From JAWKHR01 sp041394725 (lineage in GTDB: Bacteria > Acidobacteriota > Vicinamibacteria > Vicinamibacterales > SCN-69-37): a stretch of DNA of 64,000 bases. The notes below the pieces were generated by a model. The model was not told where the DNA came from, ran no database searches, and saw only the letters and a program-made list of their open reading frames with translations. Numbering within the stretch: position 1 is the stretch's first letter; each line of letters starts with the position of its first letter. Made by a program: the position numbers and the translations under genes. Below, piece by piece: positions 14,959-23,453 of this stretch. Location: contig JAWKHR010000012.1 of NCBI GenBank assembly GCA_041394725.1, positions 62,001 through 126,000 on the forward strand, given 5' to 3'.

Positions 14959-17799
14959 TTACCGAAACCAGTCATCTCTGATGACCACCGCCGTCTGCTG
15001 ATACGTGCGTCCCCCGACGGTGAGCGTGACCGTGTAGGTGCCGGGCCCGACGGGCGCGATGACGCCGCCGCCCGCCGCGGGGAAGGTCGGAACCGCGGCC
15101 GCGCCGCCGCCCCGGCCGCCGCGCCCGAAGCCGCCACCGCCGCCGAACCCGCCGCGTCCGCGGCCGCGGCCGCCCGCCGCGTTGTCCGCGGCCGTGGCCT
15201 CGCGGCGGCTCTGCATCGTCCAGCGGACCGTGTTGACGCCCGCGGCCTTCGGGCCGGTCGTCTCCGCCAGCAGGCGGGCGCCATCATGGACCGCCACGGT
15301 CACGTCGCCGGCCGGCGCGCTCTTCAGCCAGTAGTGGATCGTCACGCCGGACGGCCGGCTCTCGCCCGCGAAGTTGAGCTGCGCGGTCGCGTGGCGCTGG
15401 CCGCGGACCCACTGGACCTCGGGCACGATGTCGAACAGCGCCGCGTCGGCCGCCATCGCCTCCGGCGTCAGGCCCTCGAGCGCCGCGACGTCCGCGATGA
15501 AGATGCCGCGCCCGTGCGTCGCGACGATGAGCTCGCGCTCCCGCGGCTGGATCTGCAGGTCGTAGACCGGGTTGGTCGGCATGTCGGCATGGATGTCGTG
15601 CCACGTCCGGCCGCCGTCGAGCGTCGCGTACAGGCCCGGCTCCGACCCGACGAACAGCAGGTTGGGATTGCGCGGGTCCTCCCGCACGACGTTGATCGCG
15701 CCGTCCGGCAGGTTGCCGGCGATCGACGTCCACGTCTGGCCGAAGTCGGTCGTCTTCCAGATGTAGGGTCTGAAGTCGTCCCGCCGGAAACCGGTGACCG
15801 TCACGTAGGCGACCGCCGGGTCGAAGTGCGACGTCTCGACGCGGCTCACCCAGTAGCCCGGATGGCCCGGAATGCGGTCGCGGAGGTTGGTCCACGTCGC
15901 GCCGTCGTCCTGCGTCAGCTGGACGTTCCCGTCGTCGGTGCCGACGTAGATCAGGCCGCGGACCAGCGGCGACTCGGAGATCGTCGTGATCGTCGCGTAC
16001 TGGATGTTGCCGCCGCCGCCCTGGCGTGCCGGGTCGTTCTGGGTGAGGTCGGGGGAAATCTCCTCCCACGACTCGCCGCGCGTGTTCGACCGGAGCAGCA
16101 CGTTGGCGCCGTGGTAGATCACCTCGCCGTCGTGCGGCGAGACGACGATCGGCGCGCTCCAGTTCCACCGCAGCTGGGGCTGGCCCTGCGGCCGCCGGTA
16201 CTGGATGCCCTGGCTCGCGCCCGTCCACTGGTCCACGCGCGAGATGGCCCCGAACTGACTCGAGTTGTAGAGCCACCGGCTGTCGTCCGGGCTGATCGCG
16301 TTGTAGAACCCGTCGGCGCACCCGACGCTGATCCACGCCTCGAACGGGATCGTCCCGCCGCCGCGCATCGTACTCGGGCCCTTCCAGCAGCCGTTGTCCT
16401 GCAGGCCGCCGTACACGTGGTACGGCCGCTCCATGTCGTAGGTCACCGCGTAGAACTGCGCCAGCGGCAGGTTGTCGGGACTGAACCAGTTGTCCCCGCC
16501 GTCGAACGACACGCCCATCCCGTGGTCGTAGCCGAGCAGCAGGTGCTTCGAGTCCGAGGGGTCGATCCACAGCGCGTGGTTGTCGCCGCCGAACCCGATG
16601 CGCTGCCACGTCGCGCCGCCGTCGGTGCTGCGCGACCAGCCGACGCTCAGCACGTAGACCGTCTCGGCGTCGTTCGGATCGACGCGGACCTGGGCGTAGT
16701 AGTACGGCGGGAAGCCGCCGTCGAACCCGCCGCGCCCGCCGCCTCCGCCACCGCCGCGACCGGCCCCCGCGCCCGCGCCGCGGCCCTGGGCCGGCGCCGG
16801 TGCCGGCGCGACCTGCCGCCAGGTGCCGCCCGCGTCATCCGAGCGGTAGAGCTCGGCGGGGGAGCCGCTCTCGGCGCCGAAGCCCTCGGCGTAGCGCGCC
16901 AGCCCCGCGGCGTCGAGCGGGCCGACGTTCTCGACGATCGCGTAGACCGTGTTCGGGTTCGTGCGCGAGACCGACAGGCCGATCCGGCCCATCGGGTTCG
17001 CCGGCAGGCCGTTCGCCAGCCGCGTCCACGATCGTCCCGCGTTGGTCGTCTTGTAGATGCCCGAGCCGGGACCACCCTCGGCGAACGTCCACGGCTTCCG
17101 GACCTTGTCGTACGCCGCGGCGTACAGCACGTCGGGGTTCCTCGGATCCATGGCGACGTCCACGACGCCGACCGGCCGGCCGGAGAAGTCCACGGCCAGC
17201 GACTTCGACCAGGTCGCCCCGCCGTCGGTCGTCTTGTACACGCCGCGCGTGTCGTTGTCGGAGTAGAGCGGGCCGAGCGAGGCGACGTACGCCGTGTTCG
17301 GATCCGTCGGGTGCACGACGACACGGCCGATGTGCTGCGAGGCGTCGAGCCCGACGTGCGTCCACGACGCGCCCGCATCGGTGGACTTGTAGACGCCGTT
17401 GCCCGAGTACGTGCTCCGCGAGTTGTTGGCCTCGCCCGTGCCGACGTAGACCACCGACGGGTTCGACTGCGAGACCGCCACTGCGCCGATCGAGATGACG
17501 GGCTGGTCGTCGAACACGGGCTGCCAGTGGAGGCCGTTGTCCTCCGTCTTCCACAGGCCGCCGGACCCGGTGGCCGCGTAGAACATCCGCGGCGTCGCCT
17601 CGACGACGGCGAAGTCCACGAAACGGCCACCCTGGGCGGTCGGGCCGATGGCCCGGTAGTGGAGCCCGCGGAACGGGTCGGGAGACTGGCGCGCGGCGAG
17701 CGGCAGGCTCGTCATCGCGGCGGCCAGGCCGGCGACGAGCGCCAGCGCGGCGCGGAGCCACGCACGCTGCGGCGTGACGGATCGAACGGGTCTCGTCAT
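14959..17799 (-). CDS. Exported sortilin/VPS10-like BNR repeat protein (second paralogue)
   Basis: 946 residues from ATG at 17799, chosen because AAGGAGCG lies just upstream; the longer frame start is rejected. A signal peptide spans about residues 1-38 (ALVAGLAAAMTSLPLAA, then RQS). Asp-box motifs (EDNGLHW, DAGASW, DGGATW, NAGRSW, DDAGGTW, DDGATW, DFGQTW, DGGRTW) mark the beta-propeller blades. A Gly/Arg/Ala-rich stretch interrupts it near residues 336-360, and a second Gly/Arg-rich stretch lies near 870-895 before a short beta-sandwich-like end (GTYTVTLTVGGRTYQQ). It shares the whole plan with the 228-3335 protein. No catalytic residues are recognised; a scaffold or hydrolase role is undecided. 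Confidence 0.85.
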   Translation of the reverse strand: MTRPVRSVTPQRAWLRAALALVAGLAAAMTSLPLAARQSPDPFRGLHYRAIGPTAQGGRFVDFAVVEATPRMFYAATGSGGLWKTEDNGLHWQPVFDDQPVISIGAVAVSQSNPSVVYVGTGEANNSRSTYSGNGVYKSTDAGASWTHVGLDASQHIGRVVVHPTDPNTAYVASLGPLYSDNDTRGVYKTTDGGATWSKSLAVDFSGRPVGVVDVAMDPRNPDVLYAAAYDKVRKPWTFAEGGPGSGIYKTTNAGRSWTRLANGLPANPMGRIGLSVSRTNPNTVYAIVENVGPLDAAGLARYAEGFGAESGSPAELYRSDDAGGTWRQVAPAPAPAQGRGAGAGAGRGGGGGGGRGGFDGGFPPYYYAQVRVDPNDAETVYVLSVGWSRSTDGGATWQRIGFGGDNHALWIDPSDSKHLLLGYDHGMGVSFDGGDNWFSPDNLPLAQFYAVTYDMERPYHVYGGLQDNGCWKGPSTMRGGGTIPFEAWISVGCADGFYNAISPDDSRWLYNSSQFGAISRVDQWTGASQGIQYRRPQGQPQLRWNWSAPIVVSPHDGEVIYHGANVLLRSNTRGESWEEISPDLTQNDPARQGGGGNIQYATITTISESPLVRGLIYVGTDDGNVQLTQDDGATWTNLRDRIPGHPGYWVSRVETSHFDPAVAYVTVTGFRRDDFRPYIWKTTDFGQTWTSIAGNLPDGAINVVREDPRNPNLLFVGSEPGLYATLDGGRTWHDIHADMPTNPVYDLQIQPRERELIVATHGRGIFIADVAALEGLTPEAMAADAALFDIVPEVQWVRGQRHATAQLNFAGESRPSGVTIHYWLKSAPAGDVTVAVHDGARLLAETTGPKAAGVNTVRWTMQSRREATAADNAAGGRGRGRGGFGGGGGFGRGGRGGGAAAVPTFPAAGGGVIAPVGPGTYTVTLTVGGRTYQQTAVVIRDDWFR

Positions 17800-17960
17800 G
17801 GGAAACGCTCCTTGGGGTCGGGACTCGCGGGCCGGGGGGCTGACGCCCCGGCCCTGCACTTCCGCTCCGGGAAGGCGAGCCATCGGCGATCTCTCCCTGT
17901 TACGACAGGGACCGGGGTGATCGTTTCGGCGCGATGGCGCAGAGGCGGGTGTTCGCGGAC

Positions 17961-17992
17961 GAAAGGCAAGGGCCGCGCGAGGCGGCCCTTGC
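17961..17992 (-). terminator. Rho-independent terminator after the bacilliredoxin gene
   Basis: An 11-bp perfect stem (GCAAGGGCCGC at 17966-17976 with its complement at 17982-17992), a 5-nt loop and a CTTTCG tail on the minus strand, starting a few bases after the bacilliredoxin stop. The T-tract is short, so termination may be partial. Confidence 0.7.
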
Positions 17993-17997
17993 GGGAG

Positions 17998-18429
17998 TCA
18001 GCGCGCCGGCTGGGGCGCGCAGTGCTCGTCGAACGCGAGCGTCAGCAGGTCGGCGATGGCCTCGGCGGGGCGCATCTCGATGTCGCGCCGCTCGATCATG
18101 TAGAGCAGCTTCCCGTCGCGCAGCAGCGCAATCGACGGCGACGACGGCGCGAAGCCGGTGAAGTACTGGCGCGCGCGCTCGGTCGCCTCGATGTCGGCGC
18201 CCGCGAAGACGCTCGCCAGGGTGTCCGGCTTGTTCGGGTGCTGCAGCGCCAGGCCGATGCCGGGGCGGGCCTTGCCGGCCGCGCAGCCGCACACCGAGTT
18301 GACGACCATCAGCACGACGCCCGGGCTCTTCATCACGGCGTCCACGTCGGCGGCCGTGCGGCATTCCCGGAAGCCGAGGACGGTCAGTTCGTGGCGCATC
18401 GGGGCGGTGAGGTATTCGGGGTAAGGCAT
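17998..18429 (-). CDS. Bacilliredoxin (BrxA/BrxB, YphP/YqiW family)
   Basis: 143 residues, the family length. The redox motif is Cys47-Gly48-Cys49 in VVNSVCGCAAGKARP, characteristic of BrxA/B rather than thioredoxin CxxC. PYPEYLTAPMRHELTVLGF at the N-terminus and FTGFAPSSPSIALLRDGK further on are family signatures. Bacilliredoxins remove bacillithiol from S-bacillithiolated proteins, so the organism may make bacillithiol. A YfiT-type thiol transferase occurs at 28654-29187. The gene has its own downstream terminator and is divergent from the HAD gene. Confidence 0.9.
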   Translation of the reverse strand: MPYPEYLTAPMRHELTVLGFRECRTAADVDAVMKSPGVVLMVVNSVCGCAAGKARPGIGLALQHPNKPDTLASVFAGADIEATERARQYFTGFAPSSPSIALLRDGKLLYMIERRDIEMRPAEAIADLLTLAFDEHCAPQPAR

Positions 18430-18451
18430 GTTCCTGCGGTCCTCCGGAAGC

Positions 18452-18468
18452 CAGACGCCGGGCGTCTG
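18452..18468. promoter_or_regulatory. Palindrome in the bacilliredoxin/HAD divergent promoter
   Basis: CAGACGCC-G-GGCGTCTG is a perfect 8-bp inverted repeat with a single central base, centred between the two divergent starts (18429 and 18491) and four bases upstream of a -10-like TACGAT (18473-18478). Its position fits an operator controlling one or both genes. The regulator is unknown. Confidence 0.4.
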
Positions 18469-18490
18469 ATGGTACGATCCCTTCCATTAT

Positions 18491-19237
18491 ATGACTGCCC
18501 GCGTCGTCCTCTGCGACCTCGACGACACGCTGTTCGATCACCTGCACGCGACCACCTTCGCGCTGACCCGCCTCCGCGAAACCGAGGCGGCCCTGGCCGT
18601 CTGGACGCTGGAGGTCCTGGTGGCCCGGCACAACGAGATCCTGGAACAGCTCCACCGCGACGTCCTGGCCGGCACGCTGACCGTGGACGAGGCCCGTCTC
18701 GCGCGGTTCACCCGGCTGCTCGAGGCCGCCGGGCAGGCCGACGCCGCGGCCCGCGCCGTGGCGGCCGCTGCGGCCTACCGGGTGACCTACGAGCAGGGAT
18801 GGGCTGCCGTCCCCGGCGCGGTCGCGCTGGTCGAGGCGCTCGGCGAGGCGGGCGTGCCCGTCGTCATCGTCACGAACAACGGCGTCGCCGAGCAGCGACG
18901 CAAGCTCGAATTCGTCGGCCTGTCGACGAAGATTGCCGCGCTCGTGACCTCGGAGGAGGTCGGGACGTCGAAGCCCGAGCCGGGGATCTTCGAGGAGGCG
19001 CTCGCCCGCGCCGGCGTGACGGCGGATCGCGCGGTGATGCTGGGGGACTCGTGGGCGGCCGACGTCGTGGGGGCGCGCGCGGCGGGCATCCGGCCCGTGT
19101 GGTTCAACCGGCGCGGCCTGCCCGCGCCGGATCGCGCGCTCGCGGCCGCGGTGGATCAGGTGACGACGCTCGAGCCGGCCGCCGAGGTCATCGAGCGGTT
19201 GATGGCGCGAGGGCCGCTGGCGCCGGTCGAAGGCTGA
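18491..19237 (+). CDS. HAD-superfamily hydrolase
   Basis: 248 residues. Motif I is LCDLDDTLFD (nucleophile Asp9, acid Asp11), motif II is VTNN, motif III is the Lys of TSKPEPGIF, and motif IV is MLGDSWAADVVGA. A helical cap (about 20-100) places it with type I cap phosphatases such as phosphoglycolate or pyrimidine nucleotidase-type enzymes. The substrate cannot be read from sequence. It stands alone, divergent from the bacilliredoxin and convergent with the next small gene. Confidence 0.85.
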   Translation: MTARVVLCDLDDTLFDHLHATTFALTRLRETEAALAVWTLEVLVARHNEILEQLHRDVLAGTLTVDEARLARFTRLLEAAGQADAAARAVAAAAAYRVTYEQGWAAVPGAVALVEALGEAGVPVVIVTNNGVAEQRRKLEFVGLSTKIAALVTSEEVGTSKPEPGIFEEALARAGVTADRAVMLGDSWAADVVGARAAGIRPVWFNRRGLPAPDRALAAAVDQVTTLEPAAEVIERLMARGPLAPVEG

Positions 19238-19286
19238 GCGGCCCTTGAGGGCTGAGCGGCCGTTCCCGAATCTCTGACTCGGGAGA

Positions 19287-19577
19287 CTAGGTGCCCGGCG
19301 CGGCGTGCGACCGCGTGTGGAAGCCGGCCGCCTCGAGCGCGTGGCGCACCTCGTCGAACGCCTGCCTGGCCTGCTCGCCGCCGGCCACCTCGTGCAGACG
19401 CCGATCGACGCGGTACATCCGGAAGCGGATCGCCTCCATGTGAAACGCGTCCACGGCGCGGCGCAGGGCCTCGGTTTCCTCCACGAGGACAGCCTGGTCG
19501 GCCGAGGTGGGCAGCTGCCGCAGCAGGGGCAGCAGGACGTCGAGCTTGGCGAGGGCGGGGGCGGTGCGTTCCGACAT
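19287..19577 (-). CDS. Small conserved-looking hypothetical protein
   Basis: 96 residues, mostly alpha-helical and charged (MSERTAPALAKLDVLLPLLR...), with no motif I recognise and no signal or membrane segment. The start at 19577 is preceded by TGGAGAA at 7 nt. A longer version starting at 19622 would overlap the stop of the EamA gene (ATGA), so translational coupling is an alternative. An inverted repeat TCCCGA/TCGGGA (19264-19284) lies just past the stop. Likely co-transcribed with the EamA transporter gene. Confidence 0.6.
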   Translation of the reverse strand: MSERTAPALAKLDVLLPLLRQLPTSADQAVLVEETEALRRAVDAFHMEAIRFRMYRVDRRLHEVAGGEQARQAFDEVRHALEAAGFHTRSHAAPGT

Positions 19578-19618
19578 GGGCGTTTCTCCAGCAGGAAGAA
19601 GATACCCCAGCCGGCGGC

Positions 19619-20458
19619 TCATGCGCGCCGGTGGAGGGCCGGAATGGTCGTCAGGCCGACGCCGGCCAGCACGAGCGCCGTCGCCACGACCAGTCGCGTC
19701 GGCACGGCCTCGGCGAGCAGGGCCGCGGCGAGCAGCGCCGTCAGCACCGGCACGGTGAGCTGCGCGATCGCCGCGCGCCAGGCCGCCAGGTGCGGCAAGA
19801 CCGTGTACCAGAGGGTGTAGCCGATGCCCGAGGCGACGGCGCCGGACGCGGCGGCGAGCCAGAACCCGCTCATCGTGAAGGTGTCGCGCGAGACGAACGC
19901 GGCGACGCCGACCAGGCCCATCGCCGAGGCGCGCACGAAGTTGTCGGCGGTGACCGCGAGCGGATCGCGACTGCCGCGGCCGAGCAGGGAATAGGCGCCC
20001 CAGCAGACGCCGGCCGCGAGCATGAGCGCCGCGCCGAGGCCGTCGGGCGCGGTCGCGCCGGGCAGGGTCAGCGCGAGCAGGCCGGCGACGGCGAGGACCA
20101 CGCCGCCCCAGTCCACCCGCGCGGGCCGCTCACCCCGCGCGAGGCCCGTGCCGATCATCGTCACCTGCACCGCGCCGAAGAGGAGCAGCGCGCCCACCGC
20201 GGCGCCGATGCGGGTGTAGGCATAGGTGAACGTCACCGCGTAGGCGGCGAGCGTGAGCGCGGGCACCCAGCCGCCGCGATCGGCCGGCGCGCGGCCCCTG
20301 GCGCGCACGAGCATCGTCATGGTCACCGCGCCGGTGACGAGGCGGATGAGCATGAAGGAGGCCCAGTCGAGCCGGCCGCCGCCGAGCGCGCCGCGGGTGA
20401 GCAGCGAGTTGGCCGCGAAGCAGGCCATGGTCGCGGCCGTGAGCAGGAAGACGCGCAC
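19619..20458 (-). CDS. EamA/DMT-family transporter
   Basis: 279 residues with ten hydrophobic segments in two five-helix halves, the standard EamA (drug/metabolite transporter) plan. Landmarks are LLLFGAVQVTMIG at the end of the first half and GVCWGAYSLLGRGSRDPL and GIGYTLWYTVLPHLAAWRAAIAQLTVPVLTAL in the second. These inner-membrane exporters carry amino acids, sugars or other metabolites; the substrate here is unknown. The palindromic repeat at 20472-20576 starts 13 bp upstream of the ATG. Confidence 0.88.
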   Translation of the reverse strand: MRVFLLTAATMACFAANSLLTRGALGGGRLDWASFMLIRLVTGAVTMTMLVRARGRAPADRGGWVPALTLAAYAVTFTYAYTRIGAAVGALLLFGAVQVTMIGTGLARGERPARVDWGGVVLAVAGLLALTLPGATAPDGLGAALMLAAGVCWGAYSLLGRGSRDPLAVTADNFVRASAMGLVGVAAFVSRDTFTMSGFWLAAASGAVASGIGYTLWYTVLPHLAAWRAAIAQLTVPVLTALLAAALLAEAVPTRLVVATALVLAGVGLTTIPALHRRA

Positions 20459-20471
20459 AGACAGATGATAG

Positions 20472-20576
20472 GGGGTCAGGTCTTGGATCGCAGCCTTGGG
20501 GCGAGCGGAATGACGAAACCGTAAGACAGTTTTGTCATTCCGCTCGCCCCAAGGCTGCGATCCAAGACCTGACCCC
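20472..20576. mobile_element. Palindromic MITE/REP-like element, copy 1
   Basis: A 105-bp near-perfect palindrome: 48-bp arms (20472-20519 and 20529-20576) with one mismatch that still pairs as G-U in RNA, and a 9-nt loop. The ends read GGGGTCAGGTCTTGGATCGC inward. The outer 24 bp are identical to those of the element at 49908-50013 while the inner arms differ. Both copies end exactly at a TAG stop codon of a minus-strand gene (here the porin), and the other end lies just before the next gene's start. It has no coding capacity; mobilisation in trans by a RAYT-type (Y1 transposase) protein is a reasonable guess. As RNA it would be a very stable hairpin. Confidence 0.8.
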
Positions 20577-21670
20577 TAGAAATTGATCAGGCCGTGCACG
20601 GCGAAGCGCTGCTGGCGCGCGGGGGCGATGGCGAAGTCGGCGTAGGAGACGCGCTCGTAGTCGAAGAGCAGCGCCGCCGTGGCCGATCCGCCGGGATGCG
20701 GGAACCAGTAGGCTCCGCCCACGATGATCCGGTTCTGGGTCCCGGCGACGTCGGTGTCCGCGTCCCAGTGGTCGAAGCGGAACAGGCCCTCCCAGCCGTT
20801 GCCCTTCTCATGGAAGAAGGGCGTCACGAAGAACGACACGCCCTTCGAGTCCGTCACGGGGACGCTGACCGACGGCTGGTCGCGGCCGACCATGAAGTCC
20901 ACGCCGGCGTTGAGCCGGGCGTGCTCGAACATCCCGGCGGCGATGAACCGCCGGCGCTCGGCGTTCTGCTGGTAGTGGTCGGCGTCGTAGAACGCGGTCA
21001 CGCGCAGGCCGCGCACCGGCCCCTCGGCGTTCGGCAGCGGGCGAATCGTCGCCCGGAGCTGGATCGACTTCTGGTCGTTCGACTCGGCCTTCGAGTAGCC
21101 CTCGCCGTTGTAGAGGCCCACCTGCACGTCCCCGTAGTTGCCCTTGAGCGGCGTCTTGATCGACACGCCCGCGTCGGCCGAACTCATGCCGCCGTCGCGT
21201 TCGGCGAACACGGTGCCCTGGAAGCGGTACCGGTAGACGCCCTCCTGCGAGTCGATGAACGGCGTCTGGATGATGCCGACGCGAATCTGCGTCCCGGCCG
21301 GCATCCAGTCGTCCATGTTGAACTGCGCGTAGGCGTACTTCAGGCGGAAGGTCAGGCTGCCGTTGAGCGAGCTGCCGATGCCCGTCTCGCGCTTGGCGTC
21401 GGGGGTGATCCGGAAGGACACGACGTGCGACAGCGTGCCCGTGATGTTGAGGTAGGCCCGCGCCACGTTGAAGGCGTTGGGCGAGATCCGGTTGCCGTCG
21501 GCGTCGGTCGACTTCGGCTCCCGGGTGTACGTGTAGTCGTAGAAGATCGTGCCGCCTACTTTGATGGACTGCGCGTCCGGGTTCGACCCGGAAGCCCCCT
21601 GTGCCGCCGCCACGGACGGCAGACCCAGCAACACGACGAACACCAGCCAGCGCGAGACTCGATCAGTCAC
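20576..21670 (-). CDS. Outer-membrane porin, phosphate-selective porin O/P-like
   Basis: 364 residues from GTG at 21670, chosen because GGAGG lies 6 nt upstream; a GTG at 21676 would touch the Shine-Dalgarno. The signal peptide (LVFVVLLGLPSVAAAQG) is followed by alternating beta strands of a 16- to 18-strand porin: IKVGGTIFYDYTYT, ITPDAKR, LKYAYAQFNM, and ending in Phe (AVHGLINF), the outer-membrane assembly signal. The pattern of a GIIQTPFIDSQEGVYRYRFQGTVF segment resembles the Porin_O_P group. Its stop codon is formed at the border of the palindromic element, and its promoter region contains Pho-box-like repeats. Confidence 0.75.
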   Translation of the reverse strand: MTDRVSRWLVFVVLLGLPSVAAAQGASGSNPDAQSIKVGGTIFYDYTYTREPKSTDADGNRISPNAFNVARAYLNITGTLSHVVSFRITPDAKRETGIGSSLNGSLTFRLKYAYAQFNMDDWMPAGTQIRVGIIQTPFIDSQEGVYRYRFQGTVFAERDGGMSSADAGVSIKTPLKGNYGDVQVGLYNGEGYSKAESNDQKSIQLRATIRPLPNAEGPVRGLRVTAFYDADHYQQNAERRRFIAAGMFEHARLNAGVDFMVGRDQPSVSVPVTDSKGVSFFVTPFFHEKGNGWEGLFRFDHWDADTDVAGTQNRIIVGGAYWFPHPGGSATAALLFDYERVSYADFAIAPARQQRFAVHGLINF

Positions 21671-21715
21671 GAACACCCTCCGACAGGCCCCGCCGGATGC
21701 GGGCGCCGGAAGAGC

Positions 21716-21770
21716 ACTATAGGGGGAGCGCGTTACACGCGGGGATCCGTGTTGTTACATGTGCGTTAAC
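21716..21770 (-). promoter_or_regulatory. Porin promoter with 11-bp-phased Pho-box-like repeats
   Basis: On the minus strand the order is GTTAAC (21765-21770), TGTAAC (21754-21759), TGTAAC (21732-21737), then 10 bp and a -10 TATAGT (21716-21721). The repeats start at offsets 0, 11 and 33, that is in steps of one DNA helical turn, like PhoB/PhoP direct-repeat sites. No normal -35 box precedes the -10, as expected for activator-dependent Pho promoters. The downstream gene is a phosphate-porin-like protein, so phosphate control is inferred. Confidence 0.5.
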
Positions 21771-21889
21771 AAGACGTCGCACCAACGACATTTTCCCGTT
21801 ACGCCGGCCCGCCAGGCGGCGACGACCCGCCGGAGGTCTCCCGAATTCTGGCGCCTGACCTGAGACGATGCCCGGCGTTTACATCGTCG

Positions 21890-23446
21890 TTACCTGGTCG
21901 CCGGTGTCGTCGCGGGCGGGTGCCGGTGATGGGTGGCCTGCTCGTAGGCGTAGGCGAGCCGGATGAGGGTCGCCTCGTCCCACGGGCGGCCGTAGAACGT
22001 CACCCCGGCCGGGAGCTGCCCGTCGCGGGTGTAGCCCATGGGGACCTGGATGGCGGGAAAGCCCGACCGCGGCGAGAAGACCTGGCTGTTGTCGCCGTGC
22101 GGCGTCATCAGGTCGCCAATGAGGCGCGGCGGGTTGCTCCATGTCGGGTAGACGAACGCGTCGAGTTGCAGCTCGTCCATCGTCTTCAGCACGGCGGCGC
22201 CGAACGCCTCGCGCGAGGCCGCATCGGCCTGGCAGGCCTCGCTGTCGGGGCCCTGCGGGGTGGATGCCTGCGCCGACTCGAGGCGCGACTCGATCGACGG
22301 GTGATACCGCCGCGACCGGATGATCTCCTCGAGCGACTTCACCGGCACCCGGTCGCCGTGGCTCGCGAGCCACTGGTTGATGTCGTACTTGAAGCCCATG
22401 CAGGGGCCGGCGCCGCGCCCGCCGCGGCCGCCGCCGCGCGGCATGTCCACGGTAGCCGGATCGACGATGGTGGCGCCGGCCGCGCGCAGGTCGTCCACCG
22501 CCTTCATGAAGACGGCCACGACCTCCTCGTCGGCGGTGTTGCGTTCGTAGGCCTGACGCAGGATGCCGATGCGCGCGCCCTTCAGGCCGTCGCGGACGAG
22601 CGACGCCGAGTAGTCCGGGATCGCGTGGTCGCGCGATCGCGCGGTCACCGGGTCGTCGGGATCCTCGCCGACGACGACCTGGAACACGGCGACGGCGTCC
22701 TCGACGGTGCGGGTCATCGGGCCGGCGATGTCCGCCAGCAGGTTCAGCGGCACCACGCCCGCCCGGCTCGTGAGTCCCATCGTCGAGCGGATGCCGACCA
22801 GGGCCTGGTGCGAGGACGGCCCGCGGATCGAGTTGCCGGTGTCGGTCCCGAGCCCGACCAGGCCGAAATTGGCGGCGACGGCGGCCGCGGTGCCGCCGCT
22901 CGACCCGGCGGTCACGCGGTTGAGTGCGTACGGGTTGCGCGTGTAGCCCGGGAGGATCGAGTTGACGGTCTCGTACGGGCTGAACGCGAACTCGGCCATG
23001 TTGGACTTGGCGAGGACGATGGCGCCGGCGGCCTTCATCTGCTTCACGAGGAACGCGTCCTTGTCGGACACGAAGCCCTCGAGCGACAGCGAGCCGGCGG
23101 CGGTCTGCAGGCCGATGGTCTCGTAGTTGTCCTTCACGATCGTCGGGACGCAGTGGAGCGGCCCGACCGGGCCGGCTGCGGCGAAGCGCCGGTCCATCTC
23201 GTCGGCCTCGCGCCGCGCGTCGGGGTTGACCACGACGATCGCGTTGAGCGCGGGGCCGCGCTTGTCGTAGGCCTCGATGCGCGCGAGGTAGTGGTCGACG
23301 AGCGCGCGGCAGGTCAGCCGGCCGGCGCGCATCTCGGCGTGGACCTGCGCGATTGTGGCTTCCTCGATCTGGAAGGGCACCTGCTGTCCGGTGAGGCCCG
23401 CGGCCGGGACGACCGCGAGGCTCAGGGCGATGATGGCACGTCGCAT
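21890..23446 (-). CDS. Exported amidase-signature family protein
   Basis: 518 residues with a signal peptide (AIIALSLAVVPAAGLTGQ) from ATG at 23446. The catalytic triad of the amidase signature family can be placed: Lys105 (VPTIVKDNYET), cis-Ser182 (AGSSGGTAAAV) and nucleophile Ser206 in TDTGNSIRGP, where Asn replaces the usual Gly of GGSIR. A Gly/Arg-rich insert (RGGGRGGRGAG) precedes PCMGFKYD near residue 345. Members hydrolyse amides of many small molecules; an exported form suggests a periplasmic substrate. No partner genes are adjacent. Confidence 0.88.
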   Translation of the reverse strand: MRRAIIALSLAVVPAAGLTGQQVPFQIEEATIAQVHAEMRAGRLTCRALVDHYLARIEAYDKRGPALNAIVVVNPDARREADEMDRRFAAAGPVGPLHCVPTIVKDNYETIGLQTAAGSLSLEGFVSDKDAFLVKQMKAAGAIVLAKSNMAEFAFSPYETVNSILPGYTRNPYALNRVTAGSSGGTAAAVAANFGLVGLGTDTGNSIRGPSSHQALVGIRSTMGLTSRAGVVPLNLLADIAGPMTRTVEDAVAVFQVVVGEDPDDPVTARSRDHAIPDYSASLVRDGLKGARIGILRQAYERNTADEEVVAVFMKAVDDLRAAGATIVDPATVDMPRGGGRGGRGAGPCMGFKYDINQWLASHGDRVPVKSLEEIIRSRRYHPSIESRLESAQASTPQGPDSEACQADAASREAFGAAVLKTMDELQLDAFVYPTWSNPPRLIGDLMTPHGDNSQVFSPRSGFPAIQVPMGYTRDGQLPAGVTFYGRPWDEATLIRLAYAYEQATHHRHPPATTPATR

Positions 23447-23453
23447 CCGCGCA

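Noticed and set aside
14936..14959. Terminator between purA and the second BNR gene
   Set aside because: Only a 7-bp inverted repeat (ATCGTCA/TGACGAT) with no T-tract; too weak to call.
15286..19248. 1320-codon plus-strand frame
   Set aside because: Antisense to the BNR and bacilliredoxin genes; its end merely coincides with the real HAD gene region in another frame.
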